Shown one piece after another: positions 34,887 to 44,798 of a stretch of 64,000 nt of DNA (its first letter is position 1; each line of letters starts with the position of its first letter). Source of the DNA: Gammaproteobacteria bacterium (GTDB lineage: Bacteria > Pseudomonadota > Gammaproteobacteria > Xanthomonadales > Wenzhouxiangellaceae); NCBI GenBank assembly GCA_021772975.1, contig JAJFKY010000006.1, positions 149,021-213,020 on the forward strand. Direction: 5' to 3'. Made by a program: the position numbers and the translations under genes. The notes under the pieces are model-generated. The model ran no database searches. It worked only from the letters and a program-made list of their open reading frames with translations, and was not told where the DNA came from.

Positions 34887-37800
34887 TCAATCATCTGGCC
34901 AGGAGAGTTGGCATGATTGCTGACAAGCTTTTAAAACTGCCCTTATCCTATAGTCTGTTCCCGAATCAGTGAATTGAAGATTACCCGAAAACCTGACCTG
35001 TGCGGTAACTACAACAAATAAATTTCTTTCAAAAGCCTCTCTAAGTAAAACACTTGCCGCAACTCTTCCCGCAGGAAACAAATCGCCACTATCTCCATCG
35101 CAATTACCTGGAAAACTGACCAGCGGTGTGTCATCCGTAATAAGAGCTTTAATATCAGCGATACAAAATGGCGGGTGAGCAGTAGATGCTATGCTTGAAT
35201 CAACATAGAACTCAAGCACATTAGCTAAGTGACTGCTGCTCGGTTCTACAACAAGCGCTATTGACTGGATAGCAATCCAATCATTGCTATCATCATCAAA
35301 ATTATGCATTAACCAACCAGTATCAATAAAACCTGGGCTAAAAGGTATGCCGGCAGCCTCTAGAAAACTATCATCTTCCTCAAAACTATCTGGTTGGCTA
35401 CTTCCGTCGTCAATCGAGAACCGGATACTGTACGTCAAATCCTCGCCAGCGTTACCGGCAACACGTGATGCGGTAATCAGATGTTGATCGCAAAGTAAAG
35501 TGTGCTGGTCCCCACTCTGGATCCAGGAAGAAGTTCTTTGTGCCAACCAGGTTACAACCTTTGATCCGGGCTCGACCCCAGACTGGACTGAAACTTCAGG
35601 GTTAACACCGAATTGATGGTTACCATATTCACTGGTCGGCTCACCACCAGCCGGGGTAATAAATAGCTCGCCGACACATGAGATCGCTAAACCGGTCGCT
35701 AAACCAGAGGCAATATTCAAGGTCTCTGCTTTTAAACGGGTAATTGAAGAGAACTCAGTGATTGAAATAGCATAAGTATCTACATCAATACTTGAATTAT
35801 AAACAGAAGGATTGTGGAAGCTATGCAAGTTCTGAACTGTACCGATATTAATCACATTAGCATACTGATAGTTATTATCGAACTCGTAGCTATCGGCAAA
35901 GCGGCGCCCTGTGATCATTACCGGCCCGGACAATGTTCCAGAGTCGGCGTTATCAAACTGCACCAGCTTGAACTCAACACCACCCGCGTGGACCAACTCT
36001 GGAGATAAGTCACCAGTGTTAAGGCTGCCTTGGCAAGGACCGGCTCCGGAAGAACAACCCAACCCGGTTAACCGAAACCATTGGTCGGCGCCAACCGACT
36101 TGTAGTAGATGAACGGGCTGCTGCTTTGTGCGTATGTGACATTGTTCCAAGACAAAACAGTATCGCAGCCAGGTGGTGTGGCTTTGGGGTCACGCGGGCT
36201 TCCATCCGGCGCCAGCGGCGAGGGCTCAAGCGAACAGAACTCCAGGCTTCTGGTTAGATTGCCTGTGGGCACTTTAGCATCCACTACAATATCATCCAGA
36301 GTCAGGATTTTATCCGCTGATTCATGCAGACTGATGTTAGTCGCCGCAGTGCCTGCCTGAACATTGACAGACCCATTGCGGCCGGTTGCTACTGTTTCAC
36401 TCGATAAGTTATTAACAAGCACAGGTATCAGCCCCGCTGGAACACTTGCAGTGCTCCAGGAAACAGGAATATCACAAGTGTTACCATTGGGAAAACGGAT
36501 ATTGACAACACAAAAAGTCGGTGCTGAAATTTGACCACTAGGCCCTGTTATAGCAATTAATGCAGATTTTGCACCCAAACTAATTCCATCATCAATAGAC
36601 GCAGTAATGCTGTGAATTCCAACATTCAATCCAGTCCTTATGCTATCAATTGATGCGTTACCCCCAGTAGCAAACTGACCATCCTGATCGGACCCCCAAA
36701 CCACATTAGCTAAATCAGGCACTATTGCGCCCATTGATCGAGTCGCTATAACACTCACAGAGAATTCATTATTTATTGCTAACAGATCATATGAAGTGAA
36801 ATTTTGCGGAGCAGACCCAAAATCAAAAGTGACATTTGGATTATAAGACATATATGCAATTATATCAGCCGAGTTGTGAGTGCCATGATCTACAGATGCG
36901 GCCAATATAGCCGCCCCGTTTCCATCAAAAAGCTCATCTGATAGCGTTCCCTCAAGATAAGTAAAGCTATTTTCCGTGATAAATGCAGGTCCGCCACTGT
37001 TGCCATTTGAAATGTCAGACTTATTGAGCAATACCTCGATAAAATTGTTAGTATCATCAATTAATGAACTTGAGTGCTCGTACATACGAAATACCGTATT
37101 GGATCTGACCGCTATAGGGAATCCAACAACATTTAAATCCGTCTGCAAAAAACCTGAATTACTAGGATCGACAGGATATGTACTATCCACATTTCGTACT
37201 ATTGGATATGGCGCCCTCATTATCGGACCGTCAAGCCAATGCGCACCATAATCCTTAAATACATCAAAATCACTATTCGCTGGTGCCGTTACCCAAATAT
37301 TCGGCCTAAGAGAATTAGTGGTATCTCGGTGAAAAAAACAACTATTTACACCTGCGATATCTCTACACTGCGGATAGAATCTTGTAAAAATACTTTTCCT
37401 ATTGCTGCTTTTTTCGTAAGTACAATGCGCAGCAGTAAAAACCACATGAGAAGCAACTAGATATCCAGTGCAGCTTTCTCTACTATTGTTCGTGTCAAAA
37501 AGTGTTTGACTAGAACCAATACTATTGTAAGGAAATTTTACAATATTGGCACCACTAACAGTGGGTCTGTTATCACTTCCAATTACCCTATTATTAGAGT
37601 CACTCCCAGAATCAGTAAAATTATTGACAACTTCTTGCAGGCGGTATGTAGCGTTAGCATAGTCATAACTTATTTCCTCTGCATTTGAATTTTCCGAAAC
37701 ACCCTCAAAAAAAGGCTCATCGGGTAAAGGTTGATCTTGGATTATATTTGACAATAATTCATTATAATATTCGGCTTCGTCTACGAAGCCTTTCTCGTCA

Positions 37801-38183
37801 AAGCCTTTAGCCCTCGACGCACTCAGCAAAACTTGTGCTTGATTCACCGTAAGGAATTTTTTAGTTCGTGAAAATGAAATGCCCGAGGCATCGCCCATAT
37901 CTAACAAAACAACACATTTACCGCCAAAAAACTGATGTTCTTCCCATCGATAGGTAATATATAAAATGTTTTGAAAAAAAATGCCTACTGGCTGCGTAGT
38001 TACACTCTTGGGACAAACTGCGGCCAAGCCTAACTCTTGTGCAGTTAATAAGCTATCCTGCTGGATAACCTGGAGTTCTTCCCAACTGACTGGCTCGGGA
38101 AGCTCCAGAGAAAATGCGGATATAACGGCAAGCATCAAGCTGACGACAGCGAATGCCTGGATAAATAACCGCACAATGGCCAT
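34887..38183 (-). CDS. Large exported trypsin-like serine protease, AT-rich
   Basis: A 1098-residue protein with a signal peptide (about 1-25). Residues ~210-440 form a chymotrypsin-fold domain: His253 in FTAAHC, a likely Asp311 in FKDYGAHW and Ser396 in GNSGGPAF. The N-terminal 60-200 region has an ELGLAAVCPK start and acidic linkers, perhaps a pro-region. The C-terminal ~600 residues are beta-rich with many Ser/Thr/Asp and spaced cysteines, and no family was recognised. The DNA is much richer in A and T than the flanking genes, especially 36.5-38.2 kb, which suggests transfer. A ribosome site AAGGGA precedes the start. Substrate and localisation (secreted or surface) are unknown. Confidence 0.7.
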   Translation of the reverse strand: MAIVRLFIQAFAVVSLMLAVISAFSLELPEPVSWEELQVIQQDSLLTAQELGLAAVCPKSVTTQPVGIFFQNILYITYRWEEHQFFGGKCVVLLDMGDASGISFSRTKKFLTVNQAQVLLSASRAKGFDEKGFVDEAEYYNELLSNIIQDQPLPDEPFFEGVSENSNAEEISYDYANATYRLQEVVNNFTDSGSDSNNRVIGSDNRPTVSGANIVKFPYNSIGSSQTLFDTNNSRESCTGYLVASHVVFTAAHCTYEKSSNRKSIFTRFYPQCRDIAGVNSCFFHRDTTNSLRPNIWVTAPANSDFDVFKDYGAHWLDGPIMRAPYPIVRNVDSTYPVDPSNSGFLQTDLNVVGFPIAVRSNTVFRMYEHSSSLIDDTNNFIEVLLNKSDISNGNSGGPAFITENSFTYLEGTLSDELFDGNGAAILAASVDHGTHNSADIIAYMSYNPNVTFDFGSAPQNFTSYDLLAINNEFSVSVIATRSMGAIVPDLANVVWGSDQDGQFATGGNASIDSIRTGLNVGIHSITASIDDGISLGAKSALIAITGPSGQISAPTFCVVNIRFPNGNTCDIPVSWSTASVPAGLIPVLVNNLSSETVATGRNGSVNVQAGTAATNISLHESADKILTLDDIVVDAKVPTGNLTRSLEFCSLEPSPLAPDGSPRDPKATPPGCDTVLSWNNVTYAQSSSPFIYYKSVGADQWFRLTGLGCSSGAGPCQGSLNTGDLSPELVHAGGVEFKLVQFDNADSGTLSGPVMITGRRFADSYEFDNNYQYANVINIGTVQNLHSFHNPSVYNSSIDVDTYAISITEFSSITRLKAETLNIASGLATGLAISCVGELFITPAGGEPTSEYGNHQFGVNPEVSVQSGVEPGSKVVTWLAQRTSSWIQSGDQHTLLCDQHLITASRVAGNAGEDLTYSIRFSIDDGSSQPDSFEEDDSFLEAAGIPFSPGFIDTGWLMHNFDDDSNDWIAIQSIALVVEPSSSHLANVLEFYVDSSIASTAHPPFCIADIKALITDDTPLVSFPGNCDGDSGDLFPAGRVAASVLLREAFERNLFVVVTAQVRFSGNLQFTDSGTDYRIRAVLKACQQSCQLSWPDD

Positions 38184-38382
38184 ATTGATTCCCTTAATTG
38201 AGCATTTAGTCCATTCTAAATCAATATAATCCGATTACAGGATAATTGCAAATAATTACTTCCCCGTTATGCTCAACCGCTGCACTCGAAGAATGCTTGG
38301 CTTAAACAGCAAACGCTTGCGAGAACAAAGGCAGAATCAGTCCAGATTAAGAAAATCCGCTCCTGTCAACTATGTTATCCGT

Positions 38383-38898
38383 TTAAAAAGCCCCCTGGTT
38401 AATCAGGGTATTCAACATACTCTGATCATAACGTTTAGAACCACCCGGAAAAGCAATCAGGCCGGTTTCGTAAATATTGAAATTGCGCCGGAACCCACCG
38501 ACATCCAGTTTGGCATCGATTTCGTATTCAAAGTTGTCGCGCGGGCGGCTGAACAGCTCCGCTATCAAGCCAATCCCGCTGAGCAGGTCAGGGTTTGCAT
38601 TCAGGCTGAAGCCGGCTTCGCTAAAACCCTCGATAACCGGTAATTCATTGGTGGCGCCAGTAAACAAACGATGACCTTCCAGGTGCAGGGTATAAAAAAC
38701 CCCGTTAAGGTAGATCGGGCTGCGGTTGGGGTTGACGATATTCAAATCAATAACAAAATTAGGAATACTGCCTGCTGACGGTACTGCCCGCACACCGGTG
38801 ACCACAATTTCAGGTTCATCCTGTCCGTAAAAGCCGCCGCAGCCGCTCAACATGGCGGCCAGCAGTACGCAACAAGCAGCAATTGTTCTTCTTTTCAT
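38383..38898 (-). CDS. LEA-2-like lipoprotein
   Basis: A 171-residue predicted lipoprotein from the ATG at 38898, with lipobox LSGC at about residues 19-22 (MLSGCGG). The body resembles the LEA-2/WHy fold: PEIVVTGVRAV, then FVIDLNIVNPNRSPIYLNGVFY, with the hallmark NPN motif in the second strand. The family is beta-sandwich and linked to stress in plants and bacteria; bacterial members are mostly periplasmic with unknown roles. A second, diverged member lies at 40449-40913 with the same NPND pattern. An open frame adds 11 residues upstream to 38931; GGGAG upstream supports the shorter start. Confidence 0.7.
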   Translation of the reverse strand: MKRRTIAACCVLLAAMLSGCGGFYGQDEPEIVVTGVRAVPSAGSIPNFVIDLNIVNPNRSPIYLNGVFYTLHLEGHRLFTGATNELPVIEGFSEAGFSLNANPDLLSGIGLIAELFSRPRDNFEYEIDAKLDVGGFRRNFNIYETGLIAFPGGSKRYDQSMLNTLINQGAF

Positions 38899-39111
38899 AA
38901 CTGTCAACTCCCGGATTGAAATGTCTGACACGCAAATAAAGCATCTAGCGCGCTAGTTTACCGCAATCTTAGCTGTAAACCATCAGGAGCTGTTAACTTG
39001 AAGATATTGTTCGCAGGAAAATCAGCGTTGTTGAGCATAATGCGTAACACTGATAGCTGATAGGTTGGTTGTGGCGGCCCGGATATTCCGGACCGCCTGC
39101 TTAACTTATGC

Positions 39112-40065
39112 TTATGGGGTGAAATCGGTAATTACAAAGCCCTGCTGTGACTGTAACCACTCGATGATCACCTGTTGTCCTGCACCAGGAAAACCTGGCA
39201 ATACAAAGGTACCATTTAAACCAGTCACAAAAGGCGAGCCCAGGGTTGTTACTGTGAAGGTACCGCTATCCACTTCAATATCATCCGCGAGTAACCGAAT
39301 GGTATGCTGGCCGTCACCTAGAACACCATAGTTAATCAATAGACCAAAACCATTGTTGTCATCACCACAAACATCCATAGTGTCTGCACGCGGCGTGCCA
39401 TAGGCTGCTTCCACTAATATAGTACCGTCGATTTCAACCTCAACCCGCTCAGCATCACAAACCCAGCCTGAGATAGTATTGACTCCACTGGTATCTCCGC
39501 CATCCGCCGGATTTTCCAGCAATGCCATAGAGGCAGTTAGTGCCTCTGAGGCTCCGGTTATAATTGCAGTCACTCCGTCCCGGCCGGTACGCGGCGTAGA
39601 CAATGGCGGGGTAGTACCAATGGTTTCAATAATTGGACAATCAGGGTCATTGCCAGCAGTAATGATACTGAAAAAAGTACTCGGACCTGATAATTGCGAG
39701 AAAGCGAAGGTTACCCGCTGACCGTTGGCCACCGCGGCCCGTCGGAAGTCAAATAAAATCGGCACGGGCTCTCCATTACCGGAAAAAGTATAGCTGGCTT
39801 CAGCCACGCCGATAATCTCACCATCAAATGTATCACTGCGTGCGGTCAGCTGATAGACACCCTCAGCTGCCTGGTTACTGATGAAAAAAAGATATACCTG
39901 GTCCAAGCTGAAACCTGGATAAACATCAACAATAAATGCACGGCCCAGATTATCACCACCACCGACACCATCCCCTTGAAAACAATTAATCAACTCTTCA
40001 GCAGTGGCGGATAATGACGCCAGAGCAAAGCAAATACCTAGCAAACAACGATTAAACTTTTTCAT
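39112..40065 (-). CDS. Secreted protein with a C-terminal Ig-like domain
   Basis: A 317-residue protein from the ATG at 40065 with a signal peptide ending around LSATAEE. The middle (about 30-150) is beta-rich with a QLTARSDTFDG segment. The C-terminal part has a pattern GWVCDAERVEVEIDG ... YGTPRADTMDVCGDDNNGFGLLINYG ... GDGQHTIRLLADD ... GSPFVTGLNG, recurring in secreted gammaproteobacterial proteins as I remember it, with two cysteines likely paired. No enzyme motif is visible. It lies between two LEA-2-like lipoprotein genes on the same strand. Function unknown. Confidence 0.65.
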   Translation of the reverse strand: MKKFNRCLLGICFALASLSATAEELINCFQGDGVGGGDNLGRAFIVDVYPGFSLDQVYLFFISNQAAEGVYQLTARSDTFDGEIIGVAEASYTFSGNGEPVPILFDFRRAAVANGQRVTFAFSQLSGPSTFFSIITAGNDPDCPIIETIGTTPPLSTPRTGRDGVTAIITGASEALTASMALLENPADGGDTSGVNTISGWVCDAERVEVEIDGTILVEAAYGTPRADTMDVCGDDNNGFGLLINYGVLGDGQHTIRLLADDIEVDSGTFTVTTLGSPFVTGLNGTFVLPGFPGAGQQVIIEWLQSQQGFVITDFTP

Positions 40066-40448
40066 GACTGACTCTCGGTTATTTATGTCCAAACAAACCT
40101 CTAGTTTATCTGAGTTAGAGGAAAGCAACGTCTACGCCTGATCACGCCGGAGAAGTCACCAGCATTTTTCAGACGACAAATCACCTAATACCTTAGTATT
40201 AGCTTGTGTATGAGTAGCAGATATACCTTAGCAAGCCTTCTCCAGGCACCGCAATATCCACATATACAACAGGCGACAGCAAGCAGCTTAAATCAACATG
40301 GCTTCAACTCAGGGTGGTGCGAAATATGCTCACCCATAAACGACTACAGCCCGGCTTGGCCGGGCTGTAGTGTGATTTGCTCTGGACCCCGACCGCGCCT
40401 CATACGCGCGCTATCGGTTGAGCTCAGTGAAACTGGCGTGCGCCGAAC
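40066..40448. other. Gene-free spacer with a strong hairpin
   Basis: About 380 bp without a supported gene. A perfect 12-bp stem CTACAGCCCGGC/GCCGGGCTGTAG with a TTG loop (40344-40370) stands in its lower part, about 80 nt past the 40449-40913 gene on the minus strand. It may terminate that gene's transcript, although the following sequence is not T-rich. Confidence 0.5.
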
Positions 40449-40913
40449 TCAGTTACGTCGCAATTCAACTTCACCGCTATCGCGCGCGGTGAACTCGCGG
40501 CGATATCCTTCAAAACTCGCGGTTATATTCAGATCATAGTCGTAACTTTCTTCAAACCGGCTCATCAGAGTTCTCAGCTTGACGATATCATCCTGAGAGA
40601 CAGGCCTGAAGTTGATAATATATTCCGCCTTGACCAGGCCGTTGATACGATCCAGTTCGACTTCGCGGCCAACCAGCACAACTTCGTCTTCCAGGGTAAT
40701 CCGGTAATCAATAGCGGTTGGGTTGATATTAATATCATTGGGGTTTCTGATATAGACACCGATTCTGAAGCCCGGCACCTCACCACCATAGTTTTCGGAT
40801 TCAAAACCAAACACTTCGACCTTGGGTGGTTCCAGACCCAGCTCAACAGATGCACAGGCCGAAAGCAACAGTGCGACAACTGCTATAAAAGATAATTTCT
40901 TCACGATGATCAC
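40449..40913 (-). CDS. LEA-2-like lipoprotein, second copy
   Basis: A 154-residue predicted lipoprotein with lipobox LLSAC (Cys near residue 20) and a LEA-2-like body (PKVEVFGFESENYGGEVPGFRIG, then VYIRNPNDININ). It appears related to the 38383-38898 gene in layout: lipobox, short linker, a beta-strand pattern with NPN/NPND, and a conserved end (YRREFTARDSGE, compare FRRNFNIYETG). The start codon is GTG at 40913; the GTG at 40904, nine bases downstream, is an alternative with AGGT upstream. Function unknown. Confidence 0.65.
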   Translation of the reverse strand: MIIVKKLSFIAVVALLLSACASVELGLEPPKVEVFGFESENYGGEVPGFRIGVYIRNPNDININPTAIDYRITLEDEVVLVGREVELDRINGLVKAEYIINFRPVSQDDIVKLRTLMSRFEESYDYDLNITASFEGYRREFTARDSGEVELRRN

Positions 40914-41221
40914 CTACCTGGTTTTATTAGTAAAGCGGTAGTATATCTTACCCGGCTTGTAGATGATAATTTTATATTAAGCTGTTATTTAACCTATGTT
41001 ATATAACAGCCTATAACAAAACCATTAATTACTGTTTATTTAATTTTTATAGCTACGGACCACCCTGCCAATGGGCACACCACCCGCATCAGGCAATAAA
41101 AACCTGATAATTCCTGATCTGTAACAAGTTGTATAAAATCGCCAGTCATCCGAGTTTTATCAGACCGGCATCACGGCAGCTATTCAGTAGCGCCCGCGCA
41201 GTCGGCGCTGGAAAAGGCGGT
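40914..41221. other. AT-rich spacer with inverted repeat
   Basis: About 300 bp, AT-rich in its first half. An inverted repeat GCTGTTAT/ATAACAGC (40981-40988 with 41003-41010) could form a hairpin or be a protein-binding site. No gene is supported. Confidence 0.4.
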
Positions 41222-43471
41222 TTATTCCGGTTCAATACCCAGTAACTTCCTGGCCTCGAGCAGAATACCCGCTTCATCAGGCAGGACCAGGTTCGCGGCG
41301 GCTCCCAGCGGAATATAGGTATCCAGACTGGTCACCCGCTTGAGTGGTTTATGCTGCAGGCCATGTTGCTGCAGTGCGGTAATGATCCCCTCACTCACCC
41401 CGCCACTGTTACGGCCTTCATCAACAATCAGAATTTTATTGCAGGCCTCGGCATGTTCAGCGATCTGAACATCATTCAACGGCAACAGCCAGCGCAAATC
41501 CAGAATCCGGATATTTCGATCATGCTGATCCAGCAGCTCGCGTGCCACCCGCAGAGACATCGGCACGCCATTGCCGTAGGTGATGATCAACAGTTCGTCG
41601 GCATCGGGAAAATAAACCCGCCCCTGCCCCACGGCAATGTGTCTGCCTGGTTCGGGATAGGCAAAGCACCAGCCGCTATCGCCTTCCTGATATAAATCCT
41701 TGGTCATATACAAGGCAATCGGTTCCAGGAACGCCGACACCCGGCCATCAATCTTAGCCAGTGCCATCAGGGTCCGCAGCATCAACACCGCATCATCTCC
41801 ACGCGAAGGACAGGCCACCACTAGGCCCGGGATATCACGCAGCGCGGTTATCGAGTTGTCATTGTGAAAGTGCCCGCCGAAACCTTTCTGGTAACCCAGC
41901 GCGGCGATGCGCATCACCATCGGATTGCGGAATTGATCATTGGAGAAAAACTGCAGCGAACAGGCCTCACCGCGTACCTGGTCACAGGCATTATGAAAAT
42001 AGGCCAGATACTGGATCTCGGGAATCGGCAGATAACCCAGCGCCGCGTAACCCTGCGCCAGACCCAGAATACTTTGCTCATCGAGCAGGGTATTAAATAC
42101 CCGCGCGCCGCCAAATCGCTTATACAGCCCTTTGGTCACGGTGTACACGCCACCTTTCTGGGCCACATCCTCGCCAAACACCAGCGCCTGATCATACTGG
42201 GCCAGTAAATCAGTCAGTGCCCAGTTGATCAATACGGCCAGATGCTTGCGCGGACGTCTTTCCGGCAGACGCTGATCAAACACCGCCAGACGTGTGGCTT
42301 CGTCAGCGCATTGCTGGGCACGATGCACCACCCGATCAGGATGCCAGGGCGCCAGCGGCGCCATGATCTGGGCAGTCTCGGTCAAGCGCGGTTCGGTATC
42401 CGCACGGTCCGCTTCATCCAGACAGCGCCGGTGCATGGTCTGATAGCGATCCAGAATCTGCCGCGGCTTCAGCAGGCCCCTGACCACCAGCAGCTCAGCG
42501 GTGCGCAACAGCGGATCGAGTGCCTCGGCTGCTTCCAGTTCGGCCTGATGACGGTAATCCACCTCAAAGTCGGTGCCGGCATGACCCATCAAACGGGTGG
42601 TACGCAGATGCAGAAATACCGGCCGCCGGCGGCTGCGGCAATCCTCCAGCGCAGCTTTGACCGGAGCATAGCCAGCCGCCAGATCCAGCCCATCCGCGGC
42701 CACGTAATGCAATCCGTGCCGATTGGAATAATTGCTGTGTACCCAGTTAGCGGGGCTTTTTACGGAAATCCCAATGCCGTTGTCCTCACACACAAACATG
42801 ATCGGTACCGGCAGGCCCTGATGAGCCGCCCACTGGGCCATATTGAATGCGCCCTGCGCGGTGGAATGATTGGTGCTGGCATCACCGAAGCTGCAAATCA
42901 CGATGCTGTCCGCGGGAATCTCCAGGCTGTGGCCTACCCGTCCGGCATGCGCGATAGCCAATGCCGCACCGACTGCTTTGGGCAGATGGCTGGCAATGGT
43001 ACTGGTTTGCGGCTGTACCCATAATGGTTTGCTGCCCCAGACTTTGTGTCTTCCCCCGGAAGCCGGGTCATTACGGCTGGCGGCAAATGACAACGCGGTA
43101 TCACGGACAAAATCCACGCCTCCCCGCATCGAGCGCGCCGCCATAAACCCGCCGCTGCGATAATGCAGATAAGCCGGGTCGGTGGTGCGTGACAGATAGC
43201 CCAGCAGTGCATTGCCTTCGTGACCGGAACTGCCAATGGTGTAGAACACCTTGTTTTCCAGCCGTTTGATGCGCGCCATCAGATCCATCTGCCGTGATTG
43301 CAATTGACAGTCGAACAGGCTCAGTAATGTTTTGTCATCCAGGTCTGAGTCGGCGGACGGCTCAATATCAGCCTCGCTGAGGCCACTGACGTGCGCCATA
43401 AAGTTCTGATCAACGACTTCGGCACGATTGATATTTTTACTGGCCGGTGCCGGGGCAGGTCCCATCGCCAT
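41222..43471 (-). CDS. Fused alpha-beta 2-oxoacid dehydrogenase E1 component
   Basis: A 749-residue enzyme joining both E1 subunits of a branched-chain-type 2-oxoacid dehydrogenase. The alpha part (about 50-380) has IGSSGHEG, the TPP/Mg motif GDASTNH (196-202) with EDNGIGIS at about 229-236, and the RTTRLMGHAG loop. The beta part (about 400-749) begins INWALTDLLAQYD and has VFGEDVAQKGGVYTVTKGLYKRFG, PIPEIQYLAY and VDEGRNSGGVSEGI. The first ~40 residues are extra. Relatives are often separate genes; fused forms occur in several bacteria. No E2 or E3 gene is nearby. It lies 64 nt after the acyl-CoA dehydrogenase gene on the same strand. Confidence 0.85.
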   Translation of the reverse strand: MAMGPAPAPASKNINRAEVVDQNFMAHVSGLSEADIEPSADSDLDDKTLLSLFDCQLQSRQMDLMARIKRLENKVFYTIGSSGHEGNALLGYLSRTTDPAYLHYRSGGFMAARSMRGGVDFVRDTALSFAASRNDPASGGRHKVWGSKPLWVQPQTSTIASHLPKAVGAALAIAHAGRVGHSLEIPADSIVICSFGDASTNHSTAQGAFNMAQWAAHQGLPVPIMFVCEDNGIGISVKSPANWVHSNYSNRHGLHYVAADGLDLAAGYAPVKAALEDCRSRRRPVFLHLRTTRLMGHAGTDFEVDYRHQAELEAAEALDPLLRTAELLVVRGLLKPRQILDRYQTMHRRCLDEADRADTEPRLTETAQIMAPLAPWHPDRVVHRAQQCADEATRLAVFDQRLPERRPRKHLAVLINWALTDLLAQYDQALVFGEDVAQKGGVYTVTKGLYKRFGGARVFNTLLDEQSILGLAQGYAALGYLPIPEIQYLAYFHNACDQVRGEACSLQFFSNDQFRNPMVMRIAALGYQKGFGGHFHNDNSITALRDIPGLVVACPSRGDDAVLMLRTLMALAKIDGRVSAFLEPIALYMTKDLYQEGDSGWCFAYPEPGRHIAVGQGRVYFPDADELLIITYGNGVPMSLRVARELLDQHDRNIRILDLRWLLPLNDVQIAEHAEACNKILIVDEGRNSGGVSEGIITALQQHGLQHKPLKRVTSLDTYIPLGAAANLVLPDEAGILLEARKLLGIEPE

Positions 43472-43535
43472 GGTGGTATTCCTAGCTGGTTATTGGCTGT
43501 TTTTATGCGGTATCAGAGTGCCGGTGCAAGCGATA

Positions 43536-44699
43536 CTAAAAAGCATTATGCCCGGTCAGCTCTCTGCCCACCACCAGTTGATGGACCGTCTCGGTGCCTT
43601 CATAGGTAATCACGCTTTCCAGGTTCAGCATATGCCGGATCGGCACATACTCCAGGGTAATCCCACTGCCACCCAGCAAATCCCGGGCATCGCGGGCAAT
43701 ATCCAGTCCCAGGCGGACATTGTTCCACTTGGCCAGGCTCACCTGGGTCGGATGCATGTTACCGGCGTCTTTTAAACGTCCCAGCTGCAGTGCCAGCAGT
43801 TGACCGGTGGTAATCCGTCGGGCCATATCAGCCAGCCTGATCTGCACGGTCTGGGTAGCCGCCAGCGGACGCTGGAACAGTTTGCGGTCAGCGACATAAT
43901 CCAGCACTTCTGAAAAGCACGCGATCGCCGAGCCAAGCGGCCCCCAGGTAATACCATAGCGCGCCTGTGTCAGGCAGCCCAGCGGACCTTTCAGCCCTTC
44001 CACATTCGGCAAACGGCTGCTGTCGGGCACCCGCACGTTATCAAAATACAGCTCCGAAGTCACCGAGGCCCGTAAGGACATCTTGGCGTGAATATCGCGC
44101 GCCTCAAAACCGGGCATGTCTTTTTCCAGAATAAAGCCACGCACGCCCTCATCGGTGTGTGCCCAGACAATGGCGATATCGGCGATGCTGCCGTTGGTAA
44201 TCCACATCTTGGAGCCATTGATGATCCAGTCATCGCCGTCTTTTTTGGCCCAGGTGTTCATGTTCATGGGGTCAGAGCCGCCATGTGATTCGGTCAAACC
44301 AAAACAACCGATTACCTTGCCGGCAGCCATATCCGGCAACCAGCGCTGGCGCTGCTCTTCCGAGCCGTAGGCATAAATCGGGTACATGCACAGGCTGGAC
44401 TGCACTGATACAAAGCTGCGGATGCCGCTGTCACAGCGCTCCAGTTCCTGACAGATCAGGCCATAGGAGACCGAATTGAGTCCCGCGCAGCCGTAGCCTT
44501 CAATCGAGCTGCCCAACAGCCCCAATTCCGCGAACTCCGGAACCAGTTCCTTGGGAAAACGCCCCCCATCAAAGCATTCCGCGATAATCGGCATGGCGCG
44601 TTCGTCAACAAACCGGGCCACGGTGTCCTGGATCAAGCACTCGTCTTCGCTGAGCAGACTGCGGATATCGTAAAGGTCGGTAAGGTTTAGCTGGCTCAT
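43536..44699 (-). CDS. Acyl-CoA dehydrogenase, glutaryl-CoA dehydrogenase type
   Basis: FAD enzyme of 387 residues. The active-site base Glu367 is in ITYEGTETVHQL; Arg94 in SGIRSFVSVQSSL and the QARYGITWGPLG segment near residue 245 are those of glutaryl-CoA dehydrogenase, which oxidatively decarboxylates glutaryl-CoA to crotonyl-CoA. GCFGLTESHGGSDP and KMWITNGSIADI are general acyl-CoA dehydrogenase signatures. Together with the fused E1 downstream and the ALDH7-type gene at 29.4 kb, this points to lysine or glutarate breakdown. Other short-chain acyl-CoA substrates remain possible. Confidence 0.88.
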   Translation of the reverse strand: MSQLNLTDLYDIRSLLSEDECLIQDTVARFVDERAMPIIAECFDGGRFPKELVPEFAELGLLGSSIEGYGCAGLNSVSYGLICQELERCDSGIRSFVSVQSSLCMYPIYAYGSEEQRQRWLPDMAAGKVIGCFGLTESHGGSDPMNMNTWAKKDGDDWIINGSKMWITNGSIADIAIVWAHTDEGVRGFILEKDMPGFEARDIHAKMSLRASVTSELYFDNVRVPDSSRLPNVEGLKGPLGCLTQARYGITWGPLGSAIACFSEVLDYVADRKLFQRPLAATQTVQIRLADMARRITTGQLLALQLGRLKDAGNMHPTQVSLAKWNNVRLGLDIARDARDLLGGSGITLEYVPIRHMLNLESVITYEGTETVHQLVVGRELTGHNAF

Positions 44700-44798
44700 A
44701 GGGTGTCTGGGTCGTTTGATGGTTAACCCGTTATTCTAAAAGTTTCGCCCGCTGGAGTCACTAAGGAACCTATCTTTAGGCCAATCATCGTACTCCGA

